Virus record (IMG/VR): IMGVR_UViG_3300013114_000058
Span: 1 to 34,438 of that record
Source of the DNA: a virus
Length of the DNA: 34,438 nucleotides
Direction: 5' to 3' (one strand)
The translations under genes were made by a program, and so were the position numbers. Positions 7,614 to 16,223 of the stretch are shown here, piece by piece. The notes beneath the pieces were generated by a model that had not been told where the DNA came from, searched no databases, and was given only the letters and a program-made list of their open reading frames with translations. Each line of letters begins with the position of its first letter. The stretch's first letter is position 1.

Positions 7614-8475
7614 ACCTATGTTAGCTAGTAGTACGATACCAGAGCTAACAGCTATTACCTACCCAGTTATTGCATCTATTAAACTAGATGGTATTCGTTG
7701 TTTAATCAAAGATGGTATAGCTGTTAGTCGTAATCTCAAACCTATACCTAATAAGTTTATTCAAAAAGAGTTAGCTAAATATAATTTAGAAGGCTGCGAT
7801 GGTGAACTATTAGTTCATGGTGACTTCAATAGTGTTCAATCTGCTGTTATGAGCCAAAGTGGTGAACCTGATTTCACTTATTACGTGTTCGACTATTTCT
7901 TAAGGCCTAATGTGCCATTTGTACGTCGTTTAGTTATAGCAGATGAAGTGGTGCGAGCTGCAGCAACTAATAGAGTTGTAAGTGTTAAACAACTAGAATG
8001 TGCTAGTGCTGACAGACTCCATATGTTATATGAGACCTGGATTAAAGAAGGTTATGAAGGAGCAATTATTAGGGCTACAGATAGTCCTTATAAACATGGT
8101 CGGTCTACCCTACATCAAGGCTGGATGTTAAAGCTCAAACCAGTCAATGATGATGAAGCTAAAGTTATAGGTTATGAAGAGTTACTTCGTAATGGTAACT
8201 TAGCTACTATAGGTGAGTTAGGACAACAAACACGTTCAAAAGAATTAGCTGGTATGGTACCAGGTGATATGCTTGGTAGTCTTAAATGCGAATACCAAGG
8301 TAAAGAGTTTTTCATAGGTTCAGGCTTTACAGAAGCTCAACGTATTGACCTATGGAAAAATAAAGAGTCGCTAATTGGAAAACTAGTGACATTTAAGTTC
8401 CAGGAGCTATCTAAGTATGGAGTACCTAGATTCCCTGTATTTAAAGGTTTTAGAGATGAAAACGATATTAGCTAG
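7603..8475 (+). CDS. ATP-dependent DNA ligase
   Basis: 290 aa, the size of small phage ligases. The adenylation motif I is ASIKLDGIR, with nucleophile K27 in KLDG and R32. Motif III-like YYVFDYF, motif IV EGAIIR and motif V LKLKP follow in order, then a C-terminal OB-fold region ending in YGVPRFPVFKGFRDE. It seals nicks in replication and recombination using ATP. A strong ribosome-binding site GGAGGTG precedes ATG 7603. Confidence 0.9.
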   Translation: MAFKPMLASSTIPELTAITYPVIASIKLDGIRCLIKDGIAVSRNLKPIPNKFIQKELAKYNLEGCDGELLVHGDFNSVQSAVMSQSGEPDFTYYVFDYFLRPNVPFVRRLVIADEVVRAAATNRVVSVKQLECASADRLHMLYETWIKEGYEGAIIRATDSPYKHGRSTLHQGWMLKLKPVNDDEAKVIGYEELLRNGNLATIGELGQQTRSKELAGMVPGDMLGSLKCEYQGKEFFIGSGFTEAQRIDLWKNKESLIGKLVTFKFQELSKYGVPRFPVFKGFRDENDIS

Positions 8476-8665
8476 TTACGACCCTAACACTGGAGATATT
8501 GAAGTAGTAGACTCAACAGGCTTACCTATAAGATATTGTATCGGTGAGGGTTTACACTTGCAGGAATATAAAGAACCTAAGCAAGGTACTAACGTAGTTG
8601 AATTAGTTGCTGCAGGTATGACAGCTGACGATATTATTAAACTTAAACATGGTGGAGTGTTGTGA
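8456..8665 (+). CDS. Hypothetical protein, 69 aa
   Basis: Starts MKTILASYDPNTGDIEVVD and ends in a short helix, AAGMTADDIIKLKHGGVL. A start at 8417 is also possible (AGGAG 10 nt upstream), but it would overlap the ligase by 59 nt; the 8456 ATG has AAAGG close upstream and a 20-nt overlap. The GTGA overlap with the next gene indicates coupling. No family recognised. Confidence 0.65.
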   Translation: MKTILASYDPNTGDIEVVDSTGLPIRYCIGEGLHLQEYKEPKQGTNVVELVAAGMTADDIIKLKHGGVL

Positions 8666-8937
8666 GCGAACAGAAGCTACAAAAGAAGATTATTGATTGG
8701 TTAGCTAAAAAAGATTATTACGTAGTTAAGACAATCACATGTAATCGTAAAGGTGTGCCAGACATTCTGGCATGCTCTCCATCGGGTCAGTTTGTAGGTA
8801 TTGAAGTTAAGTACGGAGCTAATACAGCTTCAGAGCTTCAAAAGTACAACCTGGCAGAAATAGAAAAGCGAGGAGGTACTGCCATCCTCGCTTGGGATTT
8901 AGAAACAGTTATAGCACGGTTAACAAAACTTGCATAG
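8662..8937 (+). CDS. VRR-NUC domain nuclease
   Basis: 91 aa, GTG start with GGTGGAG (8651-8657) upstream. The stand-alone VRR-NUC/PD-(D/E)XK pattern is clear: E3...K30-GVPDILA (D34), GIEVKYG (E48, K50) and Q60. Such small phage nucleases act on branched DNA (Holliday-junction or flap resolution) and often precede packaging. It ends inside the convergent tail gene on the other strand, with a 29-nt overlap at 8909-8937. Confidence 0.88.
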   Translation: MSEQKLQKKIIDWLAKKDYYVVKTITCNRKGVPDILACSPSGQFVGIEVKYGANTASELQKYNLAEIEKRGGTAILAWDLETVIARLTKLA

Positions 8938-9526
8938 TTGTTGCTTCGGTTGTTACTCGTGAGCCTGTAAAGTCAAAGAAACTTATTGCCACTTGTTGGT
9001 CACTTAAAATAGCAACTTTTGGTAATAAGTTATTCCCACTTAAATCATCTACTGTACTAACTAAAGCAACAGGGGCTTTTTGTTTATATGCAGCGGTAAA
9101 ATCAACAATTAGTCGACCTCCAGAGCCGTCAACTAACCAATTGCAGTCTGCATCTACAATAGTTGAACTGCTGACATTCGTATCAACAACCCAATCTGCT
9201 CCATCATATTTAATCAAGGCTTTTATTTCTTGATTTATCGGTACCCATCGACCGTTAGCAGAAGTAGTGGACTGAATACCTATAGTAGCCGCACTATCAA
9301 ATTTATAGTCTACTGAGTCTAGTATAGACGAACCATATAATCGCGCATAAGTATACTTAGCTACATCTAATTGCTGTAAGTCTACTAGCTGGTTTACTGT
9401 AAAAGGTACATCTAAACTATTAATTGTAACAGTTTGACCACCTCTACTTTGTTGTTCTTGCTGATTCCCAGGTAAGACATCTTCCATACCTGCTAGTTGT
9501 TTAGTTATGTTTCTTTTTGCAACCAT
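8909..9526 (-). CDS. Tail fibre-like protein with shared N-terminal anchor
   Basis: 205 aa. The first about 25 residues, MVAKRNITKQLAGMEDVLPG, closely match the N-terminus of the 606-aa tailspike encoded at 22112-23932 (MVTNRTITKQLATVQDLALG). This suggests a common attachment module that docks on the same tail component. The rest is beta-rich (repeating short strands, DWVVDTNV, GGRLIVDFTAAY, APVALVSTVDD) and resembles a small fibre or capping domain. Last gene of the structural operon. Its end overlaps the convergent VRR-NUC gene, and no separate terminator is visible between them. Confidence 0.6.
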   Translation of the reverse strand: MVAKRNITKQLAGMEDVLPGNQQEQQSRGGQTVTINSLDVPFTVNQLVDLQQLDVAKYTYARLYGSSILDSVDYKFDSAATIGIQSTTSANGRWVPINQEIKALIKYDGADWVVDTNVSSSTIVDADCNWLVDGSGGRLIVDFTAAYKQKAPVALVSTVDDLSGNNLLPKVAILSDQQVAISFFDFTGSRVTTEATTMQVLLTVL

Positions 9527-9536
9527 TGTAGTTCCC

Positions 9537-10043
9537 CTATAAAGGCTTTGAGTTATGTATGCGGTCTAGGTGCTTATCATCATTAGGAGAACCACCAAAC
9601 CAAAATCTTAAAATCATAGGTATACCTGCTGTAAGTACACCGACTAAAACATTTGCCATGTCCCGCACAGTATCATCTAGCTGCAAATAACCAGAGAATA
9701 TCATCAGGATAAGAGCAAAGTAACCTTTGATAAATACAAAACTAAGTATAATCTGAGGCCACATATTTACTTTAGCTAACTCACGTGCAGATTTGCGGTC
9801 GTCAACACCAAGCTTATATACATCGATGTCGAGCTCCTTCATCTTAACTTTGAATTGAGCTTCAATCTCTTTCACTTTAGCTAATTGTTCTGGTGATGCT
9901 GTTAGCATAGCTGCTTCAATATCCGCATTTTCATCACCTAATAACTCATTAGCTAAAAACTTAGTCGCAGTACCAGCTAAAGGTCCGCCTAGTGCTGTAG
10001 CTATAGTTGGTGCTATACCGCCTAATACTTTCTTCCAGTCCAT
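9537..10043 (-). CDS. Holin, 3TM (GTA-holin-like) family
   Basis: 168 aa. The N-terminus is weakly hydrophobic and Gly/Ala-rich (VLGGIAPTIATALGGPLAG). A charged, helical middle (EQLAKVKEIEAQFKVKMKE, VDDRKSARELAKVN) follows. Two strong membrane helices lie at about 95-120 (PQIILSFVFIKGYFALILMI) and 129-150 (ANVLVGVLTAGIPMILRFWF). This is the layout of the Holin_3TMs family. It forms the inner-membrane lesion that releases the endolysin encoded immediately upstream, with a one-base stop/start overlap (TAATG). Confidence 0.8.
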   Translation of the reverse strand: MDWKKVLGGIAPTIATALGGPLAGTATKFLANELLGDENADIEAAMLTASPEQLAKVKEIEAQFKVKMKELDIDVYKLGVDDRKSARELAKVNMWPQIILSFVFIKGYFALILMIFSGYLQLDDTVRDMANVLVGVLTAGIPMILRFWFGGSPNDDKHLDRIHNSKPL

Positions 10044-10447
10044 TAGTCAATCACCATTTGTACATGTGGATAGTCTTTGAAGTTCTTCCAAAGTCCTCCC
10101 CATTCTAGCTTAATACCCATTTCATTAGCAGCTTGTAAAAACGCTGAAGCTATAAGAGTTAAATGAAGTTCGTCCCAACTTGCTGCTCCGTCAACAAAAG
10201 CGTAGAAGTCTAATGCGTAGCCATAACCGTCTTCTTTAGGTTGATGGTTACTTAACTTCTTAACACCGTCGCACTTACTCTTACCTTCTAAATAGAGTTT
10301 ATGTTGGTCATTAACTGAACGCACACCACCTAACTTAGGAATACCGAAGTCTACAGGTGATAACTGTAGTGCTCGATGTGCAACCTGACGTAAATCAGGG
10401 TGCACTCCTATCATGTTAGTCTTGGAATTCTTACTAAATATCCACAT
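10043..10447 (-). CDS. M15-family peptidoglycan endopeptidase (endolysin)
   Basis: 134 aa. It matches the VanY/L-alanyl-D-glutamate peptidase family: GGVRSVNDQHKLYLEGKSKC (40-59), SNHQPKEDGYGYALDF with zinc ligands H68 and D80, and final YPHVQM with H128. It cleaves peptide cross-links of the cell wall at lysis. The start at 10447 is supported by a one-base overlap with the preceding stop; an internal Met at residue 12 is the alternative. No signal peptide is visible, so export depends on the adjacent holin. Confidence 0.88.
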   Translation of the reverse strand: MWIFSKNSKTNMIGVHPDLRQVAHRALQLSPVDFGIPKLGGVRSVNDQHKLYLEGKSKCDGVKKLSNHQPKEDGYGYALDFYAFVDGAASWDELHLTLIASAFLQAANEMGIKLEWGGLWKNFKDYPHVQMVID

Positions 10448-13400
10448 TATTTTAATACCTTAACTCTATCTGTACCTTGTTGAATAGCTAAGAAACCGTA
10501 ACGTTTAAGTACGTTCTCAAAGTCTATATTAGTCATTGACATACCTTCAGCATCTGCTATCTTTTTAGCATTTTCTAAAGTAGCAATACGATGCAGAGGA
10601 ATCTCAGCTTGAGCTGCAGCACCTTCTACTGGAGGCTTAAGCTTACCACCTTCAAACACTTTAGCTGTCACAGAACGTTTCTGAGCTGCTTGTTGAGCAT
10701 AAGCTTGTTGTAACTCTTTAGCTTGTGCAGCTAAGTCTGGTCTAGATTCCACTAACTCCTTGAAAGACTTTTGGTGCAGAGGATTCTCTAAAAAGTCTGC
10801 TGTTACTTTAACTAACTGCCAGTTACGACCTTCTTTACCTATAGCTGTTACTTGCTTAATCTTACTAAATATACCAGAAGCTAACTGAAATTTAGCTTTC
10901 GCAGTAATATCAGCAGTCAATGCTTGCATAGCCTTAGGCACTTGAATATTAGAACTAACAGCAGCTAAAGCTAAGTCATTCTTAAAGGTTTCACCCATAT
11001 ATTTAAGAGCTGCTTTAGCTTGACGTGCTTCTTTAGTTGTTAGTGTAATCTTATCCAATTCATCAGCTAACATAGGGAAGTTAATCGCTGTAGTACCATC
11101 ATCTGCTTTAGCTGTAAATCTTTGAGCTAAAGAATCAACAACTGCACCCTCGTATTGACTACGTGCTGTTACTGGTAATTGACGCATAACGTCTTCAAAC
11201 GAACCATCTAAGGCCGTAATATAACGACCTAAGGCCTTAACAACAGTCTGAGGTTGAACTGGGCGTGGTTTACCTTTCTTGTCAAATACAGCGCGATATA
11301 ATGCTGTTTGTTCAACATTCTTCATTTGAGTGTACAGTGAACGAGCTTTATACCAGTCTGATAACCAAGCCTGAGGTTTCTCCATAACTGTATTAGCACC
11401 ATCTTCAATCGCATTATCAATATTAGCTAATACTTGGCGCAATGAAGTTTTATCTGCTGCTTTAGCCATACGCTTATTATATAGCATCTCATTCACTAAC
11501 TGACGCATATCAATCAAGTCTGTGAATGTGCGGCTATCAGTCATAGCACGAATAGCTTGTGCCTGGTCTGTGTATTTCTCTAGTACAGAGCCTTTACCTA
11601 GCTTAAGAATGTTCTTGTGCAATTCTTCTAATGCAGGCTCAATAGCTAACTTATCGTAATCCCAACTAAAGTTATTAGCTCCAGGAGTCTGAGCTGTCTT
11701 AGATTTAACAGCACTATAGAACATCTTAACATCAGAAGTATAGTTCTGTAAGTCTTGCATAAACTGCTTAGGTACAGTATCACCAGTAAGTTTAGCTGTA
11801 GACTCAAGAACATCCCTAGCTCTGTCTGTTACCATCTTAGCTACTGCGCGTGATGCTTGACTGTCTGCCTGAGCTGTTACAGCTAACAAGTCTTGTACAC
11901 GTGGCTGAGTAAGTACAGTAGCTTGTATAGCTTGTTCTTTATCTGTACCTTCTAATGGTATAACACGCTTAAGCTGTTCTGCTGCTTCTTGAGCAGTAGC
12001 ATCATCAATAAAGAATGACTCTTTAAGTGCACGATACGCATCATCAGTAGAACCACTAATTAATCGGTCTTTAAGAGTCTTGGTAATACTAGCAACACCT
12101 GTACCAGCTTTGATAATACCTTGAACAGCTGCAGCACCCACAATCTCACCAATAATCGCAATCTCAGCAGCTTTAATACCTTTAACAGCCATATCTTCAG
12201 CTTTAGCTTCTTCATTAAGCTTTGTAGCTGCTATCATGTAATCTAACTCAGCACCAGAAGATGCTCCAGCTACAGCCCCACCAGTACCGATTAAAAGATT
12301 ACGTGAAGCTAAGAAAGCACCTGTACCACCTGTAATACCTCCCAGAAGTTCTCCGCGTTCTGCCGCTATAGCATCCCAGAAACCTGGTGTAACATTAAAC
12401 TGATTACCTTGCTCATCTGCATAGTACCACTGACCATCTTGTGGTATTAGATTAATATTGTTCTTCTTAGCTAAATCAACAATCTTAGCTTCTTGTTTAG
12501 CTGTTACATAGTCTAAACGACGCTGAGCTGCTTCGTTACCGAAGAATGCGGCAACGCTAGTAGCTGCAGACAGTGAACTAGGGTATATAGCATATGCCGA
12601 AGCTATAAATTCTTCTGGGCTTAAGTTACGTTCAAATGCTTGAGCATTGTATGCTGTCTCTTTTGCAGATGTACCTGGTAAAAATCCACTATAGTCTGTG
12701 CGTTCATCTGGTACACCTGGAACGGGTGTTAACGGTGTCTGTTCTACTGTATCAGTAGTCACATCTTTTGTGTTGAAGAATTCTCCGATTTGTTGTTCAT
12801 TTGCACCTGCTGCTTCCATCTCAGCTGCCGCCTGCGCTGCACGATTAATCTCTTCAATCTCTTCAAGGTCATATCCTTTGTCTAAGAAAAAGTCAGTAAC
12901 TTGTTGGTCTGTAGCCCCTTGCTTATACATCATATAAGCAGGGAAACCTGCAGCAGCCGGAGTTGAGTATAAGCTAAAAGACAAATTAGGCTTAGTGTAC
13001 TTAACTTCTGCACCCTCGCCAAAAGTTCTTGCTTCTAACTCGGCCATTCTGGCGGCGTCGAAGTCTTCTCCCATGGTCTCTTTTAAACTTAGTTCAGCTA
13101 ATTCATCTTGCTCCATTTTAGACAGTGGTTGAGTACTACCAAATTTAGGTTTAATAACTGCGTAAGTAACATTTGAATAGCTATTAATAGCATCGGCTAA
13201 TTCATCAGAGCTGGTAATCTCTCCTCTCATTAGTTTTCTGCCAACTTCTTCGGCCTCTGTTAGAGTGATATTTGCGTTGCGGCCTATATTATTACGCAAA
13301 CTTAAGATATTAACAGACCCATCAGCCAACCCTGCTTTGTACTTTTCAAATACTCCTTTTAGCGCGTCACCAGTAATCTCATTACCTTTAGCAGAAAGGT

Positions 13401-14379
13401 TACCACGAGTAACTAACTTAAGCTCTGAGCCTGACTGTTTAGCTACTTTCTTAGCTGTATTAAGCACTTGAGTTTCGTACCACTTTTGTACACCTTCAGC
13501 ACGGTGTAAATCAGCAACTGCGCCTTTAATTGGTATAGCTAATTGTTGGCGACCTTCAGCAATCGCGTCATTTAGCTCACGTTCAATACCTTTACGTAGC
13601 CAGGTCTTTTCAAACGGTGATTGTTGAGGGTTACCCATAGTCTTCGCTTGAGTTTGTATGCTACTGTATCGTGACGCTAAATTGTCTACTTTTTCAAACG
13701 CAACTTCGTCTAATGTAAGTTCCTCTATAAGGTCAGGTGTGGTGGTTTGCTTAGCTGCGATAGAATCCCAGTCAGCTTCTTTGATAGCTATATTCAATAG
13801 TTGCTGTCTTATATCGTCTAGTTCAGCATGGTATGTCTCTTGAGTTAAATTTGAAACGTCATAACCTTGTTGCCTACCTTGCTGGTGCAAATCTGATTGA
13901 ATCTCTTGGAGTACCCGTGTTTCCGTGCCTTCAAGAGTGTCATCGTACACACGTGTATGAGCTAAGTAGTTTTCTACGTCTGGGAAGTGTTCAGATGTGT
14001 AGCGAGAACCTTGGTCATCCATAGCTCTACCTAGTGCTTCTTGACCTGTACCGGATTCGCCTCGCTCTAATGCGCCGCGTTCGCGGTACTGTAAGACTTT
14101 CTCTTTATAGGTAGGGTTGCCCGCAGCACCAGGTAAAGAGTAAGATTGGTATTGTGAAGGTACTTCTTCAGTTGTAAACCAATCTGCACGCTTTTGTTCT
14201 GCCATAACTAAGTCTTGCTTAGTTATGTCCCGAGCAGGTAGTTGCAAGTCTGCGTACTCTAACTCTTCAGGTTTAACACCTTTCTTAGCTAAAGCATTTG
14301 CAGCAGCTTGAGGGTTTTTAAACTTTGCACCCTCTTCTAATGCCTCAATACCTAATTTCAATAATGATTGAACAGCCAT
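10447..14379 (-). CDS. 1310-aa internal virion/ejection protein with polyvalent-protein-like N-terminal region
   Basis: The largest protein in the window. Residues about 130-265 carry motifs I recognise from large phage polyvalent proteins: YTSEHFPDVENYLAHTRVYD, RVLQEIQSDLHQQGRQQGYD and SPFEKTWLRKGIERELN. Two short related stretches (GATDQQVTDFF near 490, GANEQQIGEFF near 526) precede a Gly/Ala-rich hydrophobic section (about 685-770). The rest is long helices rich in Ala, Gln and Lys. Lying between portal and lysis genes, it is the likely equivalent of large ejected proteins (T7 gp16 role) that enter the host with the DNA. No transglycosylase motif was identified. It is joined to its neighbours by one-base overlaps. 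Confidence 0.6.
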   Translation of the reverse strand: MAVQSLLKLGIEALEEGAKFKNPQAAANALAKKGVKPEELEYADLQLPARDITKQDLVMAEQKRADWFTTEEVPSQYQSYSLPGAAGNPTYKEKVLQYRERGALERGESGTGQEALGRAMDDQGSRYTSEHFPDVENYLAHTRVYDDTLEGTETRVLQEIQSDLHQQGRQQGYDVSNLTQETYHAELDDIRQQLLNIAIKEADWDSIAAKQTTTPDLIEELTLDEVAFEKVDNLASRYSSIQTQAKTMGNPQQSPFEKTWLRKGIERELNDAIAEGRQQLAIPIKGAVADLHRAEGVQKWYETQVLNTAKKVAKQSGSELKLVTRGNLSAKGNEITGDALKGVFEKYKAGLADGSVNILSLRNNIGRNANITLTEAEEVGRKLMRGEITSSDELADAINSYSNVTYAVIKPKFGSTQPLSKMEQDELAELSLKETMGEDFDAARMAELEARTFGEGAEVKYTKPNLSFSLYSTPAAAGFPAYMMYKQGATDQQVTDFFLDKGYDLEEIEEINRAAQAAAEMEAAGANEQQIGEFFNTKDVTTDTVEQTPLTPVPGVPDERTDYSGFLPGTSAKETAYNAQAFERNLSPEEFIASAYAIYPSSLSAATSVAAFFGNEAAQRRLDYVTAKQEAKIVDLAKKNNINLIPQDGQWYYADEQGNQFNVTPGFWDAIAAERGELLGGITGGTGAFLASRNLLIGTGGAVAGASSGAELDYMIAATKLNEEAKAEDMAVKGIKAAEIAIIGEIVGAAAVQGIIKAGTGVASITKTLKDRLISGSTDDAYRALKESFFIDDATAQEAAEQLKRVIPLEGTDKEQAIQATVLTQPRVQDLLAVTAQADSQASRAVAKMVTDRARDVLESTAKLTGDTVPKQFMQDLQNYTSDVKMFYSAVKSKTAQTPGANNFSWDYDKLAIEPALEELHKNILKLGKGSVLEKYTDQAQAIRAMTDSRTFTDLIDMRQLVNEMLYNKRMAKAADKTSLRQVLANIDNAIEDGANTVMEKPQAWLSDWYKARSLYTQMKNVEQTALYRAVFDKKGKPRPVQPQTVVKALGRYITALDGSFEDVMRQLPVTARSQYEGAVVDSLAQRFTAKADDGTTAINFPMLADELDKITLTTKEARQAKAALKYMGETFKNDLALAAVSSNIQVPKAMQALTADITAKAKFQLASGIFSKIKQVTAIGKEGRNWQLVKVTADFLENPLHQKSFKELVESRPDLAAQAKELQQAYAQQAAQKRSVTAKVFEGGKLKPPVEGAAAQAEIPLHRIATLENAKKIADAEGMSMTNIDFENVLKRYGFLAIQQGTDRVKVLK

Positions 14380-16223
14380 TATAGACCCTCATTTGTATTT
14401 TGTGGTAATTTAAGTGCTTGGCTCATGCCACCCTCGTTAGCTGGTGCAGGTTGACCAGGTTGTCCACCTTGTTGCATCATCTGCGCAGTTTGTTCTAATA
14501 TCTCGCTCATCTGAGGACTATACTTAGTTCCCATAGTCTTCATAGCTAATGAAGCAATATTAAAGAACCCTGCAGGATTTGTTTGAGCTAACATAGTGCC
14601 AATCTGACCTGACATCACAGACTCAAGCATTAGCTGGCCTTTCTCATCTTCATCATTGTAACTAGAAGATTCAATCTTAACATTAAATTCAGTAAATTCG
14701 AAGTCTGTACCTTGTTCTGTGACAGGTGCAAAGATAAGGTTACCCTCATCATCTTCCATAGGTTCACCATTAGCTGGGTCAAGAACTTCAGCTAAAATAG
14801 GGACAAATACTGGTTGACCTTGTTGGTCGTATTGACCAGACCATTGCATTTGTGGTCTATTGATTTCTACCCAACGTTCACCTGTCATTGCATCAGTCAA
14901 TAGTAGGAATTGATTAGCTCTATAATATTGTTGAGCTAACTTAGCAACATCCCAAGCTAATGATTGATAAAAAGACTCAATACGTGCTGTGACATAGCGT
15001 AAGCTCATAATCGTAGCAGACTGCTGCAGCTTAACCTTACGACCCGAATCACTCGCATACGCCATACCTAAGAAGCTATCATTAATGCCAAGGACACGTT
15101 GAATACGGTCTAATGCACGGTCAATGATAGTATACTGGTCGAGTACTTCTTTAGTCATTTGCTCCATACGAATGCCGTTAAGTCTAAGCACTGGTATAAC
15201 ACCGTTAATACGGTTAACCATAGTCTTAAACTCTTCCATGTTATCTACAGCGTTTTCTTCAACAAATACTTTAGTTGTATTTGCCATCATTTGAATCTGA
15301 AGTAATGCCTGGTTAATGGCTTTCTGAGGTTCAATTACTTCGCGGAATACACCGTAGAACTCAGTTTTATTTGAGCTATGTAATTTCTGAACTCTGTAAG
15401 GCCATCTAGCAGCTTTAGTAGTTATTTCTTGCTTCTCTAAGATAATATTATCATGCCAGTAAACTGACCAACGACGATTATCTTCATCTACCATAACAGT
15501 GTGAACAATAAGGTAATTATCGTGTACACGGTAATAACCCCTAAATCCATAGCCTTCATAACCATAGTCGTAAGCGTAGTTGTCATTCTTGAACTCAAAG
15601 TCTGCTTCACTAGCATTAACGTAGTTAAGATAGGGTGACATCTTTTCCATTGCTTCTTTGCCGAAAGTCCGTTTAACGTCATCTTCATGCATCCACTTAA
15701 ATCTATGTAGAAACTTAGCATCTGAGTAATCATCAAGTTCACTACGAGGGTCTAAAACTAGTTCATAGTCTGGTACATGGTGAACTTTACATTCATATAA
15801 CGGTCTATTAAACTGGTCGACTTTACCAGAATCAACTACTTCTTCGTATGCGCATAAAAGACCAGAAACTAAGCCACCAAGCTTAATCTGGTCACCTTCG
15901 ATGTCCATACGATTTTGTTCAAAGATATAGTTAATAGTATCATTAAGTACAGTAGCACTAGTGATATCGCGAGGATGTCTAGGGCGTACAACTACAGTAT
16001 TTACAACAGTAGAGTAGTAACCAACTAACATACGTGCGAACATCTTAATCACGTTAAATGTTTCAGCTGGTTGACCGCGATTTTCTAAAGTAGCTAATTG
16101 GTCACTTGTATAATGACGGTTATGGTACAAATCCCATACTTCATTAGCTTCTTTGCGAGAATTATTGTACTGCTCGTACCCAATTTTGAAAGTATCTCTA
16201 ATGTCTTCAATATTAGCTTTCAT
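14379..16223 (-). CDS. Portal protein, P22-like
   Basis: 614 aa. It starts with a helical clip (MKANIEDIRDTFKIGYEQYN) and contains GQPAETFNVIKMFARMLVGYY, VPDYELVLDPRSE, EPQKAINQALLQIQMMANTTK and LGINDSFLGMAYASDSGRK, the order and spacing of P22-type portals. The C-terminal region after about 530 is Gln/Met/Pro-rich (MMQQGGQPGQPAPANEGG) and may form a barrel or disordered tail. The portal is the dodecameric channel for DNA packaging and exit. One-base overlaps with both neighbours imply strict translational coupling. Confidence 0.88.
   Translation of the reverse strand: MKANIEDIRDTFKIGYEQYNNSRKEANEVWDLYHNRHYTSDQLATLENRGQPAETFNVIKMFARMLVGYYSTVVNTVVVRPRHPRDITSATVLNDTINYIFEQNRMDIEGDQIKLGGLVSGLLCAYEEVVDSGKVDQFNRPLYECKVHHVPDYELVLDPRSELDDYSDAKFLHRFKWMHEDDVKRTFGKEAMEKMSPYLNYVNASEADFEFKNDNYAYDYGYEGYGFRGYYRVHDNYLIVHTVMVDEDNRRWSVYWHDNIILEKQEITTKAARWPYRVQKLHSSNKTEFYGVFREVIEPQKAINQALLQIQMMANTTKVFVEENAVDNMEEFKTMVNRINGVIPVLRLNGIRMEQMTKEVLDQYTIIDRALDRIQRVLGINDSFLGMAYASDSGRKVKLQQSATIMSLRYVTARIESFYQSLAWDVAKLAQQYYRANQFLLLTDAMTGERWVEINRPQMQWSGQYDQQGQPVFVPILAEVLDPANGEPMEDDEGNLIFAPVTEQGTDFEFTEFNVKIESSSYNDEDEKGQLMLESVMSGQIGTMLAQTNPAGFFNIASLAMKTMGTKYSPQMSEILEQTAQMMQQGGQPGQPAPANEGGMSQALKLPQNTNEGL

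Noticed and set aside
10711-14024. Several plus-strand ORFs of 60-80 codons within the 1310-aa gene
   Set aside because: Antisense shadows with Ser/Thr/Ala-rich composition and no ribosome-binding sites.
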